64,000 nt of DNA, taken from assembly GCF_025766255.1 (NCBI RefSeq), contig NW_026516805.1:39831-103830 (forward strand), written 5' to 3'. Positions 58,297 through 64,000 of the stretch are shown piece by piece. The position numbers and the translations under genes are program-made. The notes under the pieces were generated by a model. The model ran no database searches. It was not told the DNA's origin and saw only the letters and a list, made by a program, of their open reading frames with translations. Numbering within the stretch: position 1 is the first letter of the stretch; each line of letters opens with the position of its first letter. Source of the DNA: Zychaea mexicana. Its lineage: Eukaryota; Mucoromycota; Mucoromycetes; Mucorales; Lichtheimiaceae.

Positions 58297-58641
58297 CAGT
58301 GCCCGCTCGATAATTCGATACTCGATAACTCGATATTTTCGATAATTCGATCACTTTCTCAAATGACCAGGCTGGTAAGCAGTAAAATATCGACAAATCG
58401 ATAATTCGATCATCGATCGCTTGGCTGTGACATATCGACAAGTATAAACCAATAGAAATGCTTAGTGACGCGGAATTGAACCAGCGATCAGTGTCGGATC
58501 ATACATCAGAGTCTAGAGTCAACATGTATTCCCAATTAATATTCCTTTTCTTGACGGAGTCCCAATTTCATAACTCGATATTTCGATAATTCGATCACTT
58601 ATGGCTGTGACCAAAGTGATCGAATTATCGAGCGGGCACTG
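58297..58641. mobile_element. Pogo-type MITE, 345 bp, TA target duplication
   Basis: Termini CAGTGCCCGCTCGATAATTC and GAATTATCGAGCGGGCACTG are perfect inverted repeats flanked by TA (58295, 58642). Subterminal TCGATAATTCGAT motifs repeat several times. On the minus strand CGCTGGTTCAATTCCGCGTC resembles a tRNA T-arm/B-box. Inserted in the right part of the Merlin element. Confidence 0.85.
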
Positions 58642-59089
58642 TATTTACTCTATATTTTTTTGGTTATCCTCTAATAGTACTTTTACAGTACTATTCACTC
58701 TTTGAAGCTAAAGAAAAGTGTTTATTTTGAAAGTATTATTGAGATTTGAGAATTTTCATTCTTCAAGTATCATTATTTATCAGTGTAGATAATATTCATT
58801 TATTCTTACGTGCTAGAGCTTTAAGATTGGTCTGAAATGTAGTCATTGTCTTCATATTGAGATTGCTAGTATCTTTTTTATTTTTTTTAGAGGTAGCCAT
58901 CACTATCAATTTTACAAGATATGATATCCACTACGTTGCCTGTTTATATCTCTGCGAGTTTTATAGCTGTGACTGCGAAATTTGGTACACACATATGCGA
59001 TATATTGGGTTACCGTTACACAAAATTTAAAGAAACTCCGACACTCATGTCGCTCAAAAGTGCCTGGGTTCCTATATTGAACATTAGCC

Positions 59090-59891
59090 TATTTGTTAAT
59101 CAGCTTATAGAACTTGGTACGGAAAAAGGATATGATTTATCTTCAAATAATTTTATTTATCCTATACGTAAAGAAAAGAATGTAGATTTAACAGCAGAAG
59201 AAAGGCATTATAACGATGTTTTTGGTAGCTTCCATTCAAAAATAGAATACCAATTTGCTGCAATAGGTAATAAATTTTATAGATTTAATAATAATAAATC
59301 TCTTGTTAAGATGGACAACATAAAGTTTTATAATCTTTAATTTCGTGTTGCTTGTTTATTAAGAAATATAAGAATATTTAGTGAAAAGTTTAATATTAAT
59401 ACACAAGCACATCATAAATTGTGGGAATCAGATAATTTTGAATTTCCACACGAAGCTAAATTATTAGATATAGTTATTAGCAATTCATCTGAGGTTAAAA
59501 ATAAATTAGATGAAATGGTTAAATTACAGGAACAGTTTTTAAATAATTTAAGTATAGATAATACTGATATAATTATTGATAATGAATACAGCGATGAAAA
59601 TGATAATGATAAAGATGTTTCCAGCGAAGAAGATGTACCTAAATTCAATGAGAAAAAAAGAAAAAGAAAAGGTAAAGGCAAAGGAACATTAATGGATATA
59701 AATAAAATTCAACTTCTAATATTTCTTATGAAATAGAGTCTATAATAAATCATAAATCTGAAAGTGACTCCTATATATTCCTAAATAAATGGAAAGGTTA
59801 TAATGAGTCCCAAAATAGCTGGATATCAATGAAAGATTTTAATGAAACCGATATGTTAAATAACTATATGAAAGTTAATAAATTAACTTAG
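59090..59891 (+). pseudogene. DDE-chromodomain element copy C1, 3' half with chromodomain
   Basis: Begins at the second TATTTGTT and continues the frame broken at 18206: LFVNQLIELGTEKGYDLSSN, NNFIYPIRKEKNVDL, YNDVFGSFHSKIEYQFAAIG (candidate Glu), KFYRFNNNKSLVKMDNIKFY, a TAA at 59338 where copy C4 has CAA, FRVACLLRNI, a linker with DNEYSDENDNDKDVSSEEDV, then a frameshift near 59715 and the chromodomain SYEIESIINHKSESDSYIFL, NKWKGYNESQNSWISMKDF to a TAG at 59889. A catalytic DDE domain followed by a chromodomain is therefore the native architecture of the element. Confidence 0.75.
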
Positions 59892-60156
59892 ATAACTCGA
59901 TACTCTACCCTTCTTAATAAAATATTATAGCTATGTATAGTTATTTTATTTTATATAAGATATATTATTTGAGTATGTATAGTGGATAACGTCAGTTCCT
60001 ATTATTGTAATAATCCTTTAAGTACATTTGCTAGGTTAAAACTTCTACTGTTGCATATATATATTTTTCTAGATTTTCTTTTTTTTATTCTTTTGTTATT
60101 AGTTTTATGTATAAAATCACCATCATTAACAATTATGCATGGTAAATTAGGATTTT

Positions 60157-60534
60157 CTATTTTTTTTGTAGATTTTTTATTTTTTTCTTTAGAACATGAA
60201 GTTTACTATGTATAGTACAAAGGTAATCAGGTTTAGGTTTATCTCCTTTAAGATTAGTATTAATTTCTCTGTGACACATATGGCCATTTTTCTTACCTCT
60301 TTTATGTATGTAAGTGCACATATTATTGATTGTATTAACATACCAAAAATAATTATTTTTAACTTTATTAATTTCTTCATTAATTTTTTTTTTCATAATC
60401 ATCTTCTTACTTTCAATATCTTTAACTAACATTTCATCTTCAAAATGATTATGCATAACTTGCTCCATTAAATCTTTAATAGAACAAATCATACTATTCT
60501 TATTAATAAGAAGTTCAGTATTTAATATAACCAT
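60157..60534 (-). CDS. Second ORF of the DDE-chromodomain element: C-x13-C ... C-x2-H finger protein, 125 residues
   Basis: Intact frame starting MVILNTELLINKNSMICSIK. The N-terminal two thirds are helical and charged (MEQVMHNHFEDEMLVKDIES; MIMKKKINEEINKVKNNYFW). The C-terminus has CTYIHKRGKKNGHMC and DYLCTIHSKLH with a Lys tail. The spacing C-x13-C-x(~20)-C-x2-H suits one zinc ion; short KRG-x2-xG-x2-C fingers of this look also occur in large DNA viruses and in fungi with many TEs (from memory, unverified). It faces the chromodomain end of the transposase tail to tail, 266 bp away. Copy C3 (35928-36349) keeps the same order. Probable accessory DNA- or RNA-binding protein of the transposon; function unknown. 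Confidence 0.55.
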   Translation of the reverse strand: MVILNTELLINKNSMICSIKDLMEQVMHNHFEDEMLVKDIESKKMIMKKKINEEINKVKNNYFWYVNTINNMCTYIHKRGKKNGHMCHREINTNLKGDKPKPDYLCTIHSKLHVLKKKIKNLQKK

Positions 60535-61005
60535 TTGAATTTTTTATGCCAAGTAATATTGGAGGTATTTATTTTTATATTAAAAAAAAATTCAGTTTTT
60601 TTTTTAAATAAAATTTAACAGTATGCACGATTTCAAACTCCGAGAATAAAAAAAATTGTCAGTTAAGAAAAAATTTAAAGAAAATTTAATAACATCGTAT
60701 TAATGTTTATTCCTCTAGATGTACCTTATGTATAAAAGAAAAAAGCGTTTGATTATAAGCAACCGTGAATAATAGATTGGTTTCAAGGCAGTGGTGTATG
60801 AGGAAGTTGTGCCGATTGCAACCACAAGTTGTACTACGAAAAACTGATGAGTGTGCTGTTTGAGAAGGAAGGGATTCCAGTGATAGTGGCAGTGGTAGCA
60901 GCAACTGACAAAAAAACAAATGAGGGAACCTTTCTTAATAAAATTAGTATCATAGCGCCCAACTATACACTTTTTTGTATTGATGCCCTAATAAAAAGGT
61001 TACTG
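60535..61005. other. AT-rich tail of C1 and junction to the next repeat
   Basis: No gene; the exact 3' end of copy C1 is not visible because the 21-bp tandem array and TAGTAGTAT terminus seen in C2 and C6 are absent here. C1 is either truncated at its 3' end or belongs to a subfamily without the array. Confidence 0.4.
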
Positions 61006-61513
61006 TTCACACATCCTATACACCCCACTACCTGAAGTTCTTTGCATCATTTTCATTATTATCCATTTTCTAAGATCGTCTATGGTTGTTTTACTATTAT
61101 CATATATGCCCTATCATTTTTATTATTATTACCATTTCCTCATCATTGTTATTTTACTATCATTTTCTATTATCATCATTTGTCTCATTACATTCTCTTA
61201 TTATTCCCCACATGAGTACATTAAAAAATTAGCAAGAACAATTGTTTGATATTATCACAAAGCACAGACACCTAATACACAAGATTATAAATAAGCATAT
61301 TCAATAAAAGGGAATGCCCTCTATTTTTTTTTGTTTGATCATCACTATTTTACTATGTGTTGGTAGTCCATAATAGATGATTTCCATTTTAACTTCTAGG
61401 ACAAAAAATATGTGTGTAAGAGTCATTGTAACATTGTTGCTATGGCTACGCATAAATTTGCATGGTGTGGCTCAACTTCAAGTAATTTCGTTTAGATAGC
61501 TCAATAGGCTAGT
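61006..61513 (-). repeat. Dispersed repeat, inverted partner of 12595-13091
   Basis: Reverse complement of the repeat at 12.6-13.1 kb with only scattered differences. Confidence 0.7.
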
Positions 61514-61836
61514 TGCCGGAATGGAGTCCGATGATGTGGTTGGTTAATGCTCTTCTAGCCGCACTTTTATTCTCAGATAAACAATAAAAGAAAATTCATT
61601 CTACAATCTAGTACTTTAGTTCTTTCTAAGCTATGTATTACAATTTTTTTGTCTAAATATATGATATTATGGGAAGGGCCAAATCAAGCATTGATATCAA
61701 GGGCGGGTCCCAACCACATCATCGGACTCCATTCCAGCAACTAGCCTATTGAGCTATCTGAACGAAATTAATTGAAGTTGAGCCACACCATGCAAATTTG
61801 GGCGTAGCCATAGCAACAATGTTACAATGACTCTTA
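61415..61836. mobile_element. Foldback MITE with ~100-bp inverted arms
   Basis: The left arm from TAAGAGTCATTGTAACATTG pairs with the right arm ending CAATGTTACAATGACTCTTA. The arms include GCCGGAATGGAGTCCGATGA and its complement around a ~225-bp loop. It overlaps the dispersed repeat. A related arm, without its partner, is present at about 12595-12675. Confidence 0.7.
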
Positions 61837-64000
61837 GGGTACTCTCAAGCAACGTGAGTCAACGTCGACACACCCTAGAAATAGTAATAGCGTGTTGTTT
61901 GGGAGTCGAATAAAAGTGATACAATGAACACAGGATTTTTTTGTGTAATTTGAATCATATCCTTGATAAGGAAATGAAGAGCAAAACTGCCGTGTCGACC
62001 CCTTGGTTGACACAGCACTCCCAAAAAGGATATCGTCTCGGATCTTTTGTTACACGTCCATGCGACTGAGAAAATGTTACTTTGATATTTAATTATCTAT
62101 CAAGCAATACCCGGGAGGGTCAAGTATACCATTTTACATAACATTAGATATACCAACTTGTTGTTTAGACGGAACCGATTCCATAGTTCTACATATCATG
62201 AAATGATAAGAACATTACCGATAAGAAAATATCTTCTATATATGCAGCGACTTTGAGTAATACTTCTTGTTTTGTTCCACTCAACTTTTATTCGCACTTT
62301 TTATATCCTTCATCCTACCTTCTGTCTATTATTATGGATTCCCAGCAACAAATTGTCCACAGAAGAACGATCATCAGCATCCTACTTCTTTTGATTGAAG
62401 GCTATGTCTTTTTTTTTCTTGCGAATAATGACGACGACGATATCAACCAACTCTCCATGATCAACACTGTTTTGCCAATGTACCGAACCATTTTTTCTCT
62501 TGATCATATCATGTCAGCTGTATCATCGCCGCTACATTTCCGTGTTATGCAACGCGTCAATCGTGTTAAAAATACGACATACTGGGAAGTTACGCATCCA
62601 GCTCTTCCGGACACAGATGGACCAGGTGGATTCAAATCGCATTATCGTATGAAACCAGCCACCTTCAATGCCCTCGTAAATATGTTGTCGCAACATCGAT
62701 TGTATCAATTTACGGCACAAAACGCCACACCTGTGTTCATCCAAGTCGGCCTGATAATCTGGAGATTTGCCAATGCTCATGTCAGTTACCGTATGGCCGA
62801 AACTTTGCTTGGTACATCGCATGGATCCTACAGGAATTTTACCAAGCGATTTTTGGAGGCAATGGCCAACTGTCAAGGTGGTATAATCCGATGGCCGACC
62901 GGAAATGAAGATATCAAGGCAACCGTTGAAGGGTTTCAATATGGAGAGCTTGGACCAACATTTGAAGTCGGACCTACTCACCTCCCAAATGTACTCGGTG
63001 CTTTGGATGGGAAGCTCGTTCGAATCTTCAAACCAGGTGACAGTGGCGATCGCTTTGTCGACAGAAAAAACAACTACTCGTTGAACATGGTTGCCATTTG
63101 TGATTCAAAAAAGCGATTCACCTACATCCATGCAGGGCAGAGCGGTAAGGCATGACATGTTAATGTAATTATTTTAGTTGCTTTCTTGGCTAATATATAC
63201 GACTTTAATACTATAGGCCGAAATCACGATTCAAGAGCCTTTCAAGCTACTGCTTTTTATGACGAACTTCTTTCTAACCCAGAATCCGTGTGCCCAAATG
63301 GAAATTTTTATACTTGGAGGTAAAGAACAAATTGTTTAGCATAGACCATCGTTGAAATCACGGTACATATTTCTGACATTCCATTTTTTGTTCGTAGATT
63401 CGGCATACCCTTTGCTCCTGTGGTTGATAACACCATTTCCTGATGCTCAAGCACCCCGCCACAGTGACAACGCGCATTTCAATTATATTCATTCGAGAAT
63501 GCGTAACGTTATTGAGCGGGCATTTGGCCAATTGGTGTGCAGATGGCGTTTTCTACGTAACGAGCTGTATTTGCTGGATGTAGAATCAATGACGATGACG
63601 ATTGTTGCTTGCTGTATTCTGCATAATTTATGCATTGATCACGACGATCTTCATGCCGAAAGCACATTTATACCTAATCCGATAGCCGATGATTTGCTTC
63701 TAGAGCCACTCGAAGTTTCTGACTCTATCAATGACAGTGGTCGTGGTGCGCGCCGTACCGCTACGCAACTGCGAAATGAAGGTATGCGGAAACGTAATGA
63801 ACTAGTACAGTACTTGCACGAGAATCGGCGTAGCGATCGTGAGAGCTTCCGTCAATATAATCGCCATTATAGACGCAGATAGAAAATAAATATGTCTTCA
63901 TAACAAGTTATCTTTTGAGGCACTTGATTATATATAAAAAAACCCGAAGGAAAAAAACTTTATTGAATTAAAATTAAAAAATCAAACAAAAAAGATTCTA
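61837..64000 (+). mobile_element. PIF/Harbinger element, left end, running off the window
   Basis: Starts GGGTACTCTCAAGCAACGTG directly after a TTA, the 3-bp target usual for Harbinger elements, and inside the last bases of the foldback MITE. It contains the transposase gene below. 61837-62333 is non-coding. The right terminus is not in the window. Confidence 0.6.
62334..63882 (+). pseudogene. PIF/Harbinger transposase (DDE_Tnp_4), three exons, one frameshift
   Basis: Exons 62334-63143, 63218-63320 and 63398-63882. MDSQQQIVHRRTIISILL is chosen as start because the upstream in-frame Met (62253) lies in a leader-like stretch. Order: an HTH-like region with YRMKPATFNALVNMLSQHRL and RMAETLLGTSHGSYRNFTKR; the DDE core LPNVLGALDGKLVRIFKPG (Asp), NYSLNMVAICDSKKRFTYIH, GRNHDSRAFQATAFYDEL, DSAYPLLLWLITPFPDAQ (Asp), HSRMRNVIERAFGQLVCRWR (Glu) and a basic tail. 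In exon 2 the sequence AAATTTTTATACTTGGAG has one T too many to join ILG with DSAYPL in frame, so the gene carries a +1 homopolymer frameshift. Confidence 0.85.

Larger units (their letters stand above)
18207..59089. mobile_element. 40.9-kb interval bounded by Merlin/IS1595-like ends and an 8-bp target duplication
   Basis: The left end reads GGTTACCGCCTAATATAGGA and the right end, reverse-complemented, GGCTAATGTTCAATATAGGA; the block AATATAGGAACCC is shared at the same distance from each terminus. Both termini abut TATTTGTT (18199-18206 and 59090-59097), and the duplication splits one transposase reading frame. IS1595/Merlin elements are known for 8-9-bp duplications, and a Merlin transposase gene lies 0.55 kb inside the left end. 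Removing the mariner-like A-cargo-B block (20964-57673) and the MITE at 58297 leaves a simple Merlin element of about 3.8 kb. The large size is therefore probably due to later nested insertions rather than original cargo. Confidence 0.7.

Noticed and set aside
58430..58520. Functional tRNA gene
   Set aside because: Only a T-arm-like box is present; no A-box or cloverleaf could be folded by eye.
18207..59089. Starship-like giant transposon with captain recombinase
   Set aside because: No tyrosine recombinase (DUF3435) gene seen; the ends and duplication fit Merlin, and most of the interior is nested TEs rather than host cargo.
25666..59340. Reassignment of TAA/TAG to glutamine (frequent in-frame stops at Gln-like positions)
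   Set aside because: The intact transposases (55344-57476, 18756-20142) use CAA/CAG throughout and end normally at TAG/TAA; stops are confined to decayed copies and fit C-to-T mutation.

Overview
The window looks like nuclear DNA of a filamentous fungus, most likely an early-diverging one (Mucoromycota, Mucorales-like; an inference from gene style, not a database match). The evidence is short 45-100 nt GT-AG introns with CTAAC-type branch points, AT-rich spacers, and a dense mix of eukaryotic DNA transposons. I see no bacterial operons, Shine-Dalgarno sites, rRNA genes or CRISPR arrays. Almost every recognisable gene belongs to a transposable element (TE), and most are broken by stops or frameshifts.

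Layout. 1.2-4.3 kb: multi-exon KDZ-type transposase relic, followed by a convergent zinc-finger-like gene (4.7-6.0 kb). 6-12.5 kb: inverted minisatellites, a tRNA/SINE-like unit, a hypothetical gene, a pogo-type MITE and an HMG-box-like relic. 12.5-15.2 kb: one arm of a dispersed inverted repeat, then a multi-exon gene of unknown function with an ATT microsatellite in an intron. 17.3-60.7 kb: a Russian-doll nest. The outermost layer is a DDE-transposase plus chromodomain element whose ORF is cut in two at 18206 and 59090. The two halves carry the same 8-bp duplication (TATTTGTT) and are separated by 40.9 kb with Merlin/IS1595-like terminal repeats. A Merlin (ISXO2-like) transposase gene lies just inside the left end. 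Inside this Merlin unit, an ~84-bp minisatellite is interrupted at a TA by two directly repeated, nearly identical 3.4-kb mariner-like elements (A: 21.0-24.3 kb, broken; B: 54.3-57.7 kb, intact ORF) that bracket ~30 kb of cargo.

The cargo holds a convergent CACTA-like pair (25.6-30.4 kb), a palindromic element with two 763-bp arms (31.0-33.5 kb), deleted and truncated copies of the DDE-chromodomain element (33.5-36.4 and 49.8-53.8 kb), a second Merlin relic, a small spliced gene (36.8-37.4 kb), a MULE transposase gene split by a 4.7-kb CACTA-like element with visible terminal repeats (37.8-44.8 kb), and two inverted relics of one uncharacterised gene family (45.5-46.3 and 47.7-49.6 kb). 61.0-61.8 kb holds the other inverted-repeat arm and a foldback MITE. 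61.8 kb to the end is a PIF/Harbinger element that runs off the window.

The most novel items are the DDE-chromodomain element with a conserved convergent ORF encoding a C-x13-C ... C-x2-H finger, the 40.9-kb unit with an 8-bp target duplication, and the A-cargo-B arrangement, which looks like circle integration or a composite transposon. Splice structures were read by eye from translations; exon limits without an explicit junction are approximate.
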